Below are positions 8,961 through 18,306 of a DNA stretch of 64,000 bases, in pieces. The DNA is taken from positions 1-64,000 of the forward strand of contig NZ_BDAZ01000044.1 in NCBI RefSeq assembly GCF_001612725.1, in the 5' to 3' direction. Within the stretch, counting starts at the first letter, position 1. The number at the start of each line of letters is the position of its first letter. The notes beneath the pieces are model-generated. The model searched no databases. It was not told the DNA's origin and was given only the letters and a program-made list of their open reading frames with translations. The stretch is from Nocardia anaemiae NBRC 100462. GTDB taxonomy: Bacteria; Actinomycetota; Actinomycetes; Mycobacteriales; Mycobacteriaceae. The position numbers and the translations under genes are program-made.

Positions 8961-10597
8961 CACTCCACCACCGCCGTCGTGCACGGGAACCGCACCGGTG
9001 TCGGCCCGAAGGCGATCCGGCCCGCCGTGTCGGCCGCGGTCGCGATCATTTCGGCGACCGCAGTGGCTTCCTCGGCCGGGCAGTGCACGATCACCTCGTC
9101 GTGCTGGAAGAAGACCAGTTCGGCGCGGAGTCCGGCGTGCGTCATCGCATGACGCACGCCCGCCAGCACCAGCAGTGCCCAGTCGGCGGCACTGCCTTGC
9201 ACTACGAAGTTGCGCGTGAAGCGGCCGCGAGCACGCGCGGCGGGGGTGCCTGGCTCGGGCGGTACGAGCGAGGCTGGCGGGCAGGTGCGCCCGAGCCAAG
9301 TGCGCACCAAGCGGCCCTCCTCACCGGCGCGGGCCGCATCGTCGACATACGCCACCGCGGCCGGATAGCGTCGGCGCAGTTCGGCCATGTGGGTCAGGGC
9401 ATCGCCGGAGGTCTGGCCGTAAATGGCGCCGAGCAGGGCCATTTTGGCTTGGGCGCGGTCGCCGCCGAAGACACCGGCGTATAGGTCCTCGCCGCGACCG
9501 GCCACCTCCATCAATCCCGGATCGCGGGAGATAGCGGCGAGTACTCGCGGCTCCATTTGGTCGGCGTCGGCGACCACCAGACGCCATCCAGGGTCCGCGC
9601 GTATCGCTTGACGCATCACCTTGGGGATCTGCAGGGCACCGCCCCCGTTGGTGGTCCAGCGGCCGGAAACGGTTCCGCCGGGCAGGTATTCGGGACGAAA
9701 GCGGCCGTCGTGCACCCACTGCTCGAGCCATGACCAACCGTGGGCGGTATACAAGCGGTACAGCGATTTGTAGGCAAGCAATGGCTCGATCGCAGGGTGA
9801 TCGATCTGCTGGAGTTCCCATTTTCGGGTGGAGGACAACGAAATTCCGACGCGGGCGAAGGCTTTGATGATGTCATTGGGCAGGTCGGGCCGAACCCGCA
9901 CGCCTTCCCCGAACGCCCGCGACACCTCGTCGGCCAACTCCGCCATCCGGCGCGGCTCCCCGCCCGGAAAGCGTTCACCCAGTAGCTTGTCCAGCAACTC
10001 GCGGTGGACGTCGGCGCGCCAAGGGATCCCGGTTCGGGACATCTCGGTGGCAACCAGCATGCCCGCCGATTCGGCGGCAAGAAGCAGCCGCATACGCTCC
10101 GGATGTTCGGTCTTCGCTGTACGTTCCAGCTGACTCGCGTAGACCTCCAGCAGTGCGTCGAACTCGTCCGTACCGGGCGGCAGTGGTACCGGGCCCGATT
10201 CGAACAGCGACGGCTGGGTCTCGGCGACACGCACTGGCGCGTCCGACGGGACGGGCAGCTTGTGCAGTCGCGCCCAAGCCGCCGCCAACGAGCGAGCCTG
10301 GCCCGACTGCCCCTCCTCATGGCCGATCAGCAGCGCCTCCGCGGCCTGCACGTCGTAGCACCGCTCGACCCGCACCCCCGCCGCCGACAACGGCCGGTAG
10401 ATCTCGGGCGTGGACCGCCACACCCACCGCTCGACCTCGGGACGTGCGCGCACGGCCTCGGCGAGCGATGGCTCGCGCATCACCGGTCCGGCGGGCCGAC
10501 CGTCCTGATCGAGCGGACACAGACGCGCACCTCCGTCGCCCGTCATCGCCACCGCCCATCTCACCTCCCGAGTCTTGCATCGGGGACCGACATCCAC
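8942..10597 (-). CDS. bifunctional 3'-5' exonuclease/DNA polymerase (family A, PolA-like)
   Basis: A 551-residue stand-alone protein with an exonuclease-like N-terminal half and a family A polymerase half, as often found in actinobacteria beside the true PolA. Polymerase motifs are present in variant form: motif A as VVADADQMEPRVLAA, motif B as RAQAKMALLGAIYGQTSG, and motif C as LVFFQHDEVIVHCP. The metal-binding Asp of motif A and the Asp of motif C are kept. No 5'-nuclease domain is present. An in-frame GTG at 10564 (reading VRWAVAMTGDG) may be the real start, since family members begin there. The function is presumably repair or lagging-strand processing. Confidence 0.9.
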   Translation of the reverse strand: MDVGPRCKTREVRWAVAMTGDGGARLCPLDQDGRPAGPVMREPSLAEAVRARPEVERWVWRSTPEIYRPLSAAGVRVERCYDVQAAEALLIGHEEGQSGQARSLAAAWARLHKLPVPSDAPVRVAETQPSLFESGPVPLPPGTDEFDALLEVYASQLERTAKTEHPERMRLLLAAESAGMLVATEMSRTGIPWRADVHRELLDKLLGERFPGGEPRRMAELADEVSRAFGEGVRVRPDLPNDIIKAFARVGISLSSTRKWELQQIDHPAIEPLLAYKSLYRLYTAHGWSWLEQWVHDGRFRPEYLPGGTVSGRWTTNGGGALQIPKVMRQAIRADPGWRLVVADADQMEPRVLAAISRDPGLMEVAGRGEDLYAGVFGGDRAQAKMALLGAIYGQTSGDALTHMAELRRRYPAAVAYVDDAARAGEEGRLVRTWLGRTCPPASLVPPEPGTPAARARGRFTRNFVVQGSAADWALLVLAGVRHAMTHAGLRAELVFFQHDEVIVHCPAEEATAVAEMIATAADTAGRIAFGPTPVRFPCTTAVVECYWDAK

Positions 10598-10698
10598 GCC
10601 GCTGCCGTGTCGCCGAAAGGGGGTCCGGTAATTCGGATGACTCGCACGAGGGCTCCGCTGCCGCCGGAAAGGTTCTGCGCTGCGCGGTTCGACGCGTG

Positions 10699-11565
10699 TT
10701 ACCGACCCGACTGTGCTGCCGCGGCGCGGCTGTCGAGCTGTGTAAGCGATAGTGGATGGTGAGGCGCGTAGTCCAGGACGGTGGTCGATCGGACGCGCAG
10801 CTGCTCGTCGACGTGGAGTAGTTCACCGGGTGCGAGTGCTCGCCAGCGCGGGTCTTCGTCGGTGCGTTCGCTGGCTATGACGACCGCTGGGAATTCGCGC
10901 AGATGGCCACTGCGGGTTCGGATTCCGGCTCGTCCGGCCTGGTCCAGGTGTCGATCGCCTTGCGGGCCACCGGCCGCGCGTTCGAGGACGAAGAGGCTGT
11001 GGGTGTCGGGGTAGCGCAAGGCCCACAGGTTTGTCGCCGTGGTGAGTACCAGGTTGAGGGCGTAGACCGGCAGTCGGTCCGCGATCCACCTGACCGCGTC
11101 GGTGATGCCCGCGGTGACGTCGCCGTCGTGTTGGTCGGTGCGCTGGGTGATCAGGGCGAAGAATCGTTCGGAATCGGTGTCGCCGTGTACCAGTTCGAGG
11201 TAGTCGCCGAGTTCCGCGTCCAGTTCGTCGAGGCCGTGCAGTACGCCGTTGTGCGCGAACAGGCGGCCGCGTTGTTCGAAGGGGTGGGTGTTGGGGGGTT
11301 GTAAGCCGCCTGTGGTGGCGTAGCGGATGTGCGCGACGAACGTCGTCGATTCTCGTTCGCGTGCCTCCCGAGCGAATTGGACGTCCTCGTATGCGGCGAT
11401 CGGTTGTTTCTCCACCAGCGGGACCCCATCGGCGGTGAAGGTGCCGAGGCCGACGCCGTCGGGTTCACGTCTGCTCTGAATCGACAGACTGTCCGGCGCG
11501 TCCAGCAACCAGAATGTGGCCCGCACGCGCTGCGGTGCTGCCGACAAACCGAACAAGCGACACAT
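10699..11565 (-). CDS. class II glutamine amidotransferase (EgtC/YafJ-like)
   Basis: A 288-residue N-terminal nucleophile amidotransferase. Met is followed directly by the catalytic Cys (MCRLFGLSAAP). Typical blocks follow: REPDGVGLGTF, FVAHIRYATTGG (Arg and Thr of the glutamine pocket), PFEQRGRLFAHNGVLHG (Asn-Gly oxyanion loop) and LVHGDTDSERFFAL. It should hydrolyse a glutamine or gamma-glutamyl amide. EgtC of ergothioneine synthesis is one relative, but no egtA, egtB or egtD genes are nearby, so the physiological substrate is open. Confidence 0.88.
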   Translation of the reverse strand: MCRLFGLSAAPQRVRATFWLLDAPDSLSIQSRREPDGVGLGTFTADGVPLVEKQPIAAYEDVQFAREARERESTTFVAHIRYATTGGLQPPNTHPFEQRGRLFAHNGVLHGLDELDAELGDYLELVHGDTDSERFFALITQRTDQHDGDVTAGITDAVRWIADRLPVYALNLVLTTATNLWALRYPDTHSLFVLERAAGGPQGDRHLDQAGRAGIRTRSGHLREFPAVVIASERTDEDPRWRALAPGELLHVDEQLRVRSTTVLDYAPHHPLSLTQLDSRAAAAQSGR

Positions 11566-11824
11566 GGGACTCCTGCCTTGGCGTTGTCCGCGTGTGATGA
11601 CTGTCCTGCGATGGTAGTCCCAGGTGAGCCGATCTTTGCGTTCCGGTCCGGAAGCCGTGGGTCCGGTCCGGAATTGCTGTCCGGGCGGTTGACCAGGGGG
11701 TTCAGGGTGCGGGCTCTCGATCGCGCAGGAGTGCGCTCATATCGTGATCACAACGCATCAGCGCGGGTCGGGGTCTCTGTAAACCGCGTGTGCGCAAGTG
11801 ATTTCGATTCTGAGGGGGACTGTT
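11566..11824. other. intergenic stretch without a supported gene
   Basis: About 260 bp upstream of the amidotransferase gene. The short open frames seen in it have no recognisable sequence. It contains a tandem GGTCCGG-type run near 11645-11665 and presumably the amidotransferase promoter. Nothing else could be supported. Confidence 0.4.
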
Positions 11825-12004
11825 ATGTGGGAGTGGAGCAAACACGTGGCGGAGCATGCCGCCGCTGCGGCATGGACCCGTCGACAAGAGGCGTACCGAC
11901 CGACGATCTGCGACCCGGAACCAGAAAGCACATGCGCCGAGAACGGTGGCTATGAGGCCAACGGTCGGGAAGATTCCAGTGACGGCGATGGCGGGGCCGA
12001 CTAG
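11825..12004 (+). CDS. possible small protein, function unknown
   Basis: A 59-residue frame starting MWEWSKHVAEHAAAAAW, preceded by a plausible ribosome site (GAGGGGG, 7 bp before the ATG). The C-terminal half is polar and acidic (EDSSDGDGGAD) and overlaps by one base the limit of the degenerate kinase-like remnant on the other strand. No family is recognised and the frame could be accidental. Confidence 0.3.
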   Translation: MWEWSKHVAEHAAAAAWTRRQEAYRPTICDPEPESTCAENGGYEANGREDSSDGDGGAD

Positions 12005-12216
12005 TCAGGTCTCGATCGGAACCACCGTTAGGCCTGCCTCCGCGGCGATGCGGGTTGCGACTTCCCGCGGAGGCAGGCCGGTGGCGTCGATGACGTAGGC
12101 CGAGGGCCGCGCTCATGCCGACGCGAATATCGCCGAATCCACGAAGAGAGGGTCGCGGGCGATTTCGGTGATCATGTTCTGGCGGTGCGGTCCAGCCTCC
12201 GGTGACTCCTCCGGCG
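12005..12216 (-). pseudogene. C-terminal remnant of a P-loop kinase/ATPase-like gene
   Basis: One minus-strand frame reads NMITEIARDPLFVDSAIFAS, a TGA stop (12113-12115), then ARPSAYVIDATGLPPREVAT and RIAAEAGLTVVPIET before its terminal stop. The second part looks like the C-terminal helix region of a small nucleotide-binding kinase (the YVIDATGLPPREVA pattern). No P-loop or start remains, and the 5' side runs into the 3' end of the SRPBCC gene. A decayed gene is the best reading; the family assignment is tentative. Confidence 0.4.
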
Positions 12217-12636
12217 TCACGGCAGCCGGGGTGGTGCCGATGCTTCTATCGCCTGCTTCATTTCCTTGATGCCGTATTCGGTGCGGATTCGGATATCGGC
12301 GGCGATGGTGTCGGGCAGGACGTCGGTGATCCAGATCAGGCGGCCGTGCTCACCTTCGCTGTGGACCTCGAAGGATGCGTGGTGGTAGTCCAGCGATGGC
12401 CTCGCGCCGTCCACGACGGAGTAGGCCAGGCGGCGGGTCCGGTCGTCGATAGAAACGATCAGTTCCCGGATCACGTGGCCGTCGGGGAATGTGAGGAAGC
12501 GTTCGACGCCCTGGATGCGGGTGTCGGCGACTCGGCCGGGGAGCAGGCGTGTGTGCACGGCACCGACATCGCGGACCACATCCCAAATGTGTTGTGCGGA
12601 AGCTTCGATGACGATTTCGGTCCGGATGGTGGCCAT
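12217..12636 (-). CDS. SRPBCC family protein
   Basis: A 139-residue protein beginning MATIRTEIVIEASAQHIWDV, the classic first strand and helix of the START/SRPBCC fold, followed by a helix-grip core (ERFLTFPDGHVIRELIVSI) and ending in a long helix (IKEMKQAIEAS). The ATG at 12636 is preferred over an in-frame one 78 bp upstream because the extra residues do not belong to the fold. Such proteins bind hydrophobic ligands in a deep pocket; no ligand can be named. Confidence 0.8.
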   Translation of the reverse strand: MATIRTEIVIEASAQHIWDVVRDVGAVHTRLLPGRVADTRIQGVERFLTFPDGHVIRELIVSIDDRTRRLAYSVVDGARPSLDYHHASFEVHSEGEHGRLIWITDVLPDTIAADIRIRTEYGIKEMKQAIEASAPPRLP

Positions 12637-12842
12637 GGGCTCGAGTCTTCCTGATTTCGACACATAACGTTTCCCAATATTGGCGCTGTTGAGGTATCCG
12701 ACAGGTTTCGGCATGGGAGGCAGGCTCGTGCTGGCTATCAGGTCCTGAGTTGGGCCAGAAAAGGGGCTGGCCGCGCCCGGAATTCACCGTGCTGTCGGAC
12801 AATAGGGCGTTGGTGATCACTTCTCCGATGGGAGCCAGCACT

Positions 12843-15800
12843 GTGCACGATGACCGTCGGTTGATCGAAAGTCGCCTCGGGCGGGTCCTCACCGAGCGGA
12901 TCGTTCCGGCGATCTATCCGGAGTCGGTGCCGCTGCGGGCATCGATCTGGGTCGCGCCGGATGAGCCGGTGCCGGTTGCCGAAGGGTTGGCCGCGCCCCG
13001 GACACCTATCGAATCCGGTGCCAGGTGGGGCGCGCCATGGGGGACCAGCTGGTTCACGGTCGAGGGCACCGTGCCCGCCGAGTGGGCGGGCAAAACCGTC
13101 GAGGCGATTATCGACCTCGGCTTCGACCGGAATATGACAGGCTTCCAGTGCGAGGGTCTGGTCTATCGGTCCGATGGGTCGCCGGTGAAGGGACTGCATC
13201 CGCGCAACCAGTGGGTGCGGGTGGCGTCTCCGGCGGTCGGTGGCGAGGCGGTGCTGTTGCACGTCGAGGCGGCTTCGAACCCGATCGTCCCCTTCTTCGC
13301 GCCGAACTCTCTCGGTGACAAGTCCACCGCCGGTGCCGAGCCGCAATATCGGCTGGGCCGAATGGATCTCGCTATTTTCGACGACGAGGTCTGGCAGCTG
13401 GTACAGGACTTGGAGGTGCTCGGCGAGCTGATGCACGAGATGCCCGAGGAGCCTGCTCGCCGCTATGACATCGTGCGTGCGATCGAGCGCGCACTCGACG
13501 CGGTCGATCTGCACGACGTGAACGCCACCGCCGCGGCGGCGCGCGCATGCCTTGTCGATGTGCTCGCGAAGCCTGCGGCACCGTCCGCGCATACGATTTC
13601 CGCGGTCGGGCACGCGCATATCGATACCGCGTGGCTGTGGCCACTGCGCGAGACGGTGCGCAAGGTCGCGCGCACGACCGCGAATATGACCGCCCTGCTG
13701 GCCGACGAACCCGAGTTCATCTATGCCATGTCCCAGGCCGCGCAGTACGACTTCATCAAGCGACACCGTCCCGAGGTCTACGAGCGCGTCAAGCAGGCGG
13801 TATCGGAGGGACGGTTCGTGCCCACCGGCGGGATGTGGGTCGAGGCGGATACGAATATGCCGGGTTCGGAGGCGATGGCGCGGCAATTCGTGCACGGCAA
13901 GCGGTTCTTCCTGGCGGAATTCGGTATCGAGAACGAAGAGGCATGGCTGCCCGACACCTTCGGGTTCGCCGCCGGGCTGCCGCAGATCATCAAGGCCGCC
14001 GGATCTAAATGGCTACTGACACAAAAGATTTCCTGGAGCCAGATCAACCAGTTTCCGCACCATACCTTCCTGTGGGAGGGGATCGACGGAAGCCGGATCT
14101 TCACCCACTTTCCGCCGGTCGATACCTACAACTGTTCGATGCACGGGCGTGAGATCGCCCACGCCGCACGGAATTTCAAGGAAAAGGGCGGTGCGTCGAT
14201 ATCACTCGCACCGACCGGCTGGGGCGACGGCGGTGGTGGCACGACGCGGGAGATGATCGCGAAGGCCGCCAGGATGGCCGACCTGGAGGGTTCGCCGAAA
14301 GTGGTGTGGGACTCCCCGTCCGGCTTCTTCGCCAAGGCCGAGGCCGAATACGAGAACCGGCCGGTATGGGTGGGGGAGCTGTATCTGGAGTTGCACCGCG
14401 GCACATTGACCAGTCAGGCGAAAACCAAGCAGGGCAACCGGAGCAGTGAGCACCTGCTGCGGGAGGCCGAGCTGTGGGCCGCCACCGCGGCGGTGCGGAA
14501 GAATTTCGAGTATCCGTACGCGGCACTGGACCGCATCTGGAAGACGGTGCTGCTGAACCAGTTCCACGATATTCTGCCCGGCTCGTCGATCGCATGGGTG
14601 CACCGCGAGGCCGAGCAGACCTACGCGGCGGTGGCCGAGGAGTTGACGGCGATCATCGAGCGGGCGCAATGGGTTCTCGGCGGTGAGCGGGTGGGACCGA
14701 ATGTGTTCAACCCGACGCCGCACACCTGGCGATCGGTTCCGGCCGGTGCGGCGGCTGTGGCGGACTCGGCTGGTCCGTGCCCTGTGGCCGAGCGTGCGGG
14801 TGGCGGCTTCGTCCTCGACAACGGTCTGCTGCGGGTGGAAGTGGACGCGCGGGGGCTCGTCGTGTCGGTGTTGGATCTCGAACATCAGCGCGAGACGCTG
14901 CCAACGGGTTCGGCCGCGAATCTTCTACAGCTGCACCCGGATTTCCCGAACTCCTGGGACGCTTGGGATGTCGATCTCTTCTACCGAAACCGGACCATCG
15001 ACCTGACCGAAGCGGAATTCGTTGCGGCAGAATCGGATTCGAAGGACAAGGCAGTGGTGCGAGTCGGTCGCTCTTTCGGGTCTTCCAAGGTCGAGCAGAC
15101 CCTGACGCTGCGGGCGGGTGCGCGCGGTCTGGATATCGACACCACCGTCGACTGGCACGAGACCGAGAAATTCCTCAAACTCGCCTTCCCCCTCGATATC
15201 CACGCCGACCGCTATGCATCCGAGACCCAGTTCGGGCACATCTTCCGGCCCACCCACACCAACACCAGCTGGGAGTACGCGAAGTTCGAGGCCTGCAATC
15301 ACCGCTTCGTCCACGTCGCCGAGCCCGGGTGGGGCGTGGCGCTCGTCAATGACTCGACATACGGTCACGACGTCACCCGCACCGTTCGCGCCGATGGCGG
15401 AACAACGACAACACTGCGGTGTTCGCTGCTGCGGGCGCCGCGGTTCCCCGATCCGGACACCGACCACGGTAGGCACCACTTCCGGCACGCACTGCTCCCC
15501 GGCGCATCGATCGGGGATGCGGTGCGTGCGGGCTACCGGATCAACCTGAGCACACGTCCGGGTGTCGCCGAACCCGTTGAGCCACTGTTCATTATCGACA
15601 ACGACGCCGTGGTGACCAGTGCCGTCAAGCTCGCGGACGACGGCAGCTGTGACGTCCTGCTCCGCGTCTATGAGGCCCACGGCGGCCGAGCCTCGGCGCT
15701 GATAACCGCAAGCTTCGCTGTCGCCGAATTCCAAACCTGCGACCTACTGGAACGCCCACTGCAACATACCTCCGCTATACCCGAGGGCACAGGAATCCGC

Positions 15801-15875
15801 GTCCACCTGCGCCCCTTCCAACTCCTCACCCTCCGATTCACCCGCACCGCCACGCCACCGCAGCTGGACCGATGA
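12843..15875 (+). CDS. GH38 family alpha-mannosidase
   Basis: A protein of about 1010 residues starting at GTG 12843 (family-like start VHDDRRLIESRLGRVL), with GGGAG 8 bp upstream. A longer frame from 12750 is less likely. The zinc-binding block VGHAHIDTAWLWPLRE is near residue 255, the nucleophile Asp is in WLPDTFGFAAG near 370, and further GH38 blocks are GGMWVEADTNMPGSEAM and LLNQFHDILPGSSIAWVHRE. No signal peptide is visible, so the enzyme is cytosolic and should cleave alpha-mannosides. In mycolic-acid bacteria, cytosolic GH38 enzymes may trim mannosylated glycans or glycolipids. The hairpin-like intergenic repeat begins at its stop codon. Confidence 0.93.
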   Translation: MHDDRRLIESRLGRVLTERIVPAIYPESVPLRASIWVAPDEPVPVAEGLAAPRTPIESGARWGAPWGTSWFTVEGTVPAEWAGKTVEAIIDLGFDRNMTGFQCEGLVYRSDGSPVKGLHPRNQWVRVASPAVGGEAVLLHVEAASNPIVPFFAPNSLGDKSTAGAEPQYRLGRMDLAIFDDEVWQLVQDLEVLGELMHEMPEEPARRYDIVRAIERALDAVDLHDVNATAAAARACLVDVLAKPAAPSAHTISAVGHAHIDTAWLWPLRETVRKVARTTANMTALLADEPEFIYAMSQAAQYDFIKRHRPEVYERVKQAVSEGRFVPTGGMWVEADTNMPGSEAMARQFVHGKRFFLAEFGIENEEAWLPDTFGFAAGLPQIIKAAGSKWLLTQKISWSQINQFPHHTFLWEGIDGSRIFTHFPPVDTYNCSMHGREIAHAARNFKEKGGASISLAPTGWGDGGGGTTREMIAKAARMADLEGSPKVVWDSPSGFFAKAEAEYENRPVWVGELYLELHRGTLTSQAKTKQGNRSSEHLLREAELWAATAAVRKNFEYPYAALDRIWKTVLLNQFHDILPGSSIAWVHREAEQTYAAVAEELTAIIERAQWVLGGERVGPNVFNPTPHTWRSVPAGAAAVADSAGPCPVAERAGGGFVLDNGLLRVEVDARGLVVSVLDLEHQRETLPTGSAANLLQLHPDFPNSWDAWDVDLFYRNRTIDLTEAEFVAAESDSKDKAVVRVGRSFGSSKVEQTLTLRAGARGLDIDTTVDWHETEKFLKLAFPLDIHADRYASETQFGHIFRPTHTNTSWEYAKFEACNHRFVHVAEPGWGVALVNDSTYGHDVTRTVRADGGTTTTLRCSLLRAPRFPDPDTDHGRHHFRHALLPGASIGDAVRAGYRINLSTRPGVAEPVEPLFIIDNDAVVTSAVKLADDGSCDVLLRVYEAHGGRASALITASFAVAEFQTCDLLERPLQHTSAIPEGTGIRVHLRPFQLLTLRFTRTATPPQLDR

Positions 15876-15945
15876 TCACCATGTGCTGGTGTTAGCGCTC
15901 TCTCGGGCGATGCCGCCACCAGCGCATGGCGATCGTTCGACCAGC
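15864..15945 (+). repeat. interspersed hairpin-forming intergenic repeat, copy 1
   Basis: The sequence from the end of the mannosidase gene closely matches the one at 31707-31790: CTGGACsGATGATCACCATG, then GCTGG, then CTCTCGG and CGATGCCGCCA in both. In this copy the left arm ATCACCATGTGCTGGTG pairs with CACCAGCGCATGGCGAT at 15 of 17 positions, so it can form a hairpin. It may act as a 3'-end stabiliser or terminator, or be a REP-like element. Confidence 0.6.
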
Positions 15946-16035
15946 CTTGGAGTGTTATTTGCGTTTGGGGTGCGGTGGGGTGGGGTGGGTGCTTAGGCTC
16001 ACGGGGTTTGTTTGTTCGAATGCCTGGAGTTCTCG

Positions 16036-17277
16036 ATGACGATGCCGTCTTCGGCGCACAGCCGTGCGTCGTTCACTTCGCCGATCGACACGGACGGTCC
16101 GCGGGTGGCGTTGTATACGCCGGAGTTCGCGGCGGATCCGCATCGGGCGTATCGGGATATGCGGGAGCGCTACGGGGCGCTGGTGCCGGTGGATCTGGCG
16201 CCGGGGGTGCCCGCCACTTTGGTGGTCGGCTATTACACGGCCCTGGGGATCATGAATGATCCGGATCATTTTCCGGCCGATCCGAGCACCTGGCAGCGGA
16301 GTGTGGCCGCGGACTGCCCGGTGCTGCCGATGATGAAGTGGCGACCGAATGCGTTGCGCAATGCCGGTGAAGCACATGCCAGGTATCGGCAGACCAATGT
16401 CGCGGGCCTGGAGAAGGTCGATCAGTATCAACTGCACGATACGGTGGCGAAACTCGCTGTCCCGCTGATCAATTCGTTCTGCGCCGATGGGTCGGCGGAT
16501 CTGGTGCGCCAGTACGCGTTTCCGCTCGCCTTCGCGGTGCTCAATGCCATGCTCGGGTGTCCGGCCGATATCGCGCAGCAGGCCGCGACCGGTATGGCCG
16601 CGATCTTCGAGGGCATCGACGCCGAGCACGGCAACCAGCTGCTGGTCGGGGCGATGCTGGAATTGACCCAGCTCAAGCGGGCCGATCCCGGCGATGACAT
16701 CACCACCCGGATGCTGCGGCACCCGGCGGGGCTCAGCGATAGCGAAATGGTGCACCAGCTCGGCACGCTGTACGGCGCGGGCATCGAGCCGCAACAGAAT
16801 CTGATCGTCAATACCCTGCTGCTGATCTTGACCGACGAGCGGTTCGGCGGCAGTGTGCTCGGCGGGACCCTGTCCACCCGCGACGCGCTCGACGAGGTGC
16901 TGTTCAACGATCCGCCGATGGCGAATTTCTGCTTCAGTTTTCCGCGCCAGCCGATCCTGATCGATGATGTCTGGCTACCCGCCCACCAGCCGGTCGTCAT
17001 CAGCATCGCCGCCTGCAATACCGATCCGGCGATTGTCGCGAATCAGTACGCGGGCAACCGCTCCCATCTGGCCTGGGGCGCCGGACCGCACATCTGCCCC
17101 GCGAATTCGATGGCGTATCTGATCGCGCAGGACGCCATCGATCAACTACTGGACGCACTGCCCGAGATCAGCCTCGCGGTGCCGTCCAATCAGCTGACCT
17201 GGCGGCCGGGACCGTTCCACCGCGCACTTACGGCACTTCCGATCACCTTCCCGCCTTCCCCGCCGCTGCCGTCCTAG
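16036..17277 (+). CDS. cytochrome P450 lacking the K-helix ExxR motif (CYP157-like)
   Basis: A 413-residue P450. The start is the ATG at 16036, since GGAG lies 6 bp upstream. The haem-thiolate loop is present as WGAGPHICPANSMAY with Cys at about residue 354. The I-helix region reads LYGAGIEPQQNL, with Glu where many P450s have Glu/Asp-Thr. At the K helix, where nearly all P450s have ExxR, this protein reads DEVLFNDPPMANF near residue 287: the Glu is kept but the Arg is replaced by Phe. The CYP157 family of Streptomyces conservons is known to lack ExxR, and the sequence resembles it. No redox partner or conservon genes are adjacent. The substrate is unknown. Confidence 0.85.
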   Translation: MTMPSSAHSRASFTSPIDTDGPRVALYTPEFAADPHRAYRDMRERYGALVPVDLAPGVPATLVVGYYTALGIMNDPDHFPADPSTWQRSVAADCPVLPMMKWRPNALRNAGEAHARYRQTNVAGLEKVDQYQLHDTVAKLAVPLINSFCADGSADLVRQYAFPLAFAVLNAMLGCPADIAQQAATGMAAIFEGIDAEHGNQLLVGAMLELTQLKRADPGDDITTRMLRHPAGLSDSEMVHQLGTLYGAGIEPQQNLIVNTLLLILTDERFGGSVLGGTLSTRDALDEVLFNDPPMANFCFSFPRQPILIDDVWLPAHQPVVISIAACNTDPAIVANQYAGNRSHLAWGAGPHICPANSMAYLIAQDAIDQLLDALPEISLAVPSNQLTWRPGPFHRALTALPITFPPSPPLPS

Positions 17278-17325
17278 GACCGACGGTGCCTCCCCGGCAT
17301 GCGACGGTCGTGCCACGCTCGGCGT

Positions 17326-18192
17326 ATGCGACTGAGTATTTCCCTCGCCGACTTCACCTGGCCGGATTCGCCGACCGCGATCGGTCCGCGGGTCGACCGG
17401 ATCGTGCGCGCCGCCGATCAGTCCGGGCTCGACTCGGTGTTCGTCATGGACCATCTGTTCCAGATCGGTTCGAACGGCCCGGCGGAACACGACATGCTCG
17501 AGGCCTATGCCGCCCTGGGATATATCGCGGCGCGGACCGAGCGAATCCGGTTCGGCGCCTTGGCCACCGCCGTCAGCTATCGGGATCCTGGTCTATTGGT
17601 CAAGAGCGTCACGACCCTCGATGTGCTCTCCGGTGGCCGCGCCTGGCTCGGCATCGGTGCGGCCTGGAATGCCGATGAAGCCGCGGGCCTCGGCCTGTTC
17701 TTCCCGCCGACCGCCGAGCGGTACGAGCGACTGGAGGAAACCTTGCGGATCGCGAAGCAGATGTGGTCGGGCTCCGAAAAGCCTTTTCTCGGAAAGCATT
17801 ACACCCTCGAACGCCCACTCAACGTCCCCAACGCGCTGACTCGCCCGCACCCGCCGATCATGATCGGCGGCCAAGGAGAGCGAAAGACACTGCGCCTGGT
17901 CGCGCGATACGCCGACGCCTGCAACCTCTTCGGCGAATCGGTCGACACTGTTGCAGCCAAACTCCAAGTCCTGCGAGGACATTGCGAAGCGGTCGGCCGT
18001 TCGTACGAGGACATCGAAAAGACCATGGTCGCCTACTGGTATCCGGACAAATCGGTTGCGGAGCAGGCGGATTCATTCGCTCGCTTCGCCGAGGTCGGCA
18101 TCCAGCACGTCGTGCTGGGCCGCCCCGGCCCGTTCATCGATGAGGACTTCGAGCACATCTCCGAATTGGTGCGCGCCGTCGCCGACCTCTGA
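17326..18192 (+). CDS. LLM-class F420-dependent oxidoreductase
   Basis: A 288-residue luciferase-like monooxygenase-fold protein starting MRLSISLADFTWPDSPTAIG at 17326, chosen because the alternative ATG 27 bp upstream adds non-family residues. Typical blocks: GLDSVFVMDHLFQI, ARTERIRFGALATAVSYRDP, TLDVLSGGRAWLGIGAAWN, and PPIMIGGQGERKTLRLVARY. Actinobacterial members use coenzyme F420 in preference to FMN. The reaction cannot be named. It is a monocistronic gene 48 bp after the P450 gene, with which it may be cotranscribed. Confidence 0.9.
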   Translation: MRLSISLADFTWPDSPTAIGPRVDRIVRAADQSGLDSVFVMDHLFQIGSNGPAEHDMLEAYAALGYIAARTERIRFGALATAVSYRDPGLLVKSVTTLDVLSGGRAWLGIGAAWNADEAAGLGLFFPPTAERYERLEETLRIAKQMWSGSEKPFLGKHYTLERPLNVPNALTRPHPPIMIGGQGERKTLRLVARYADACNLFGESVDTVAAKLQVLRGHCEAVGRSYEDIEKTMVAYWYPDKSVAEQADSFARFAEVGIQHVVLGRPGPFIDEDFEHISELVRAVADL

Positions 18193-18306
18193 GATAGCAC
18201 TCACCGCAGCGTGACGCCAGCAGCCATGGTGCACGCCAGCGATACTATCGGCGGGCTTCCCAGTCTTGGCACTCGACCGGCGCGACGGTCGCATTAGGTT
18301 GGATCC

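Noticed and set aside
18193..18306. Third copy of the hairpin repeat after the F420 oxidoreductase gene
   Set aside because: There is only a short match (an ATGGTG...GCCAGCG region) and no alignment over the rest of the repeat.
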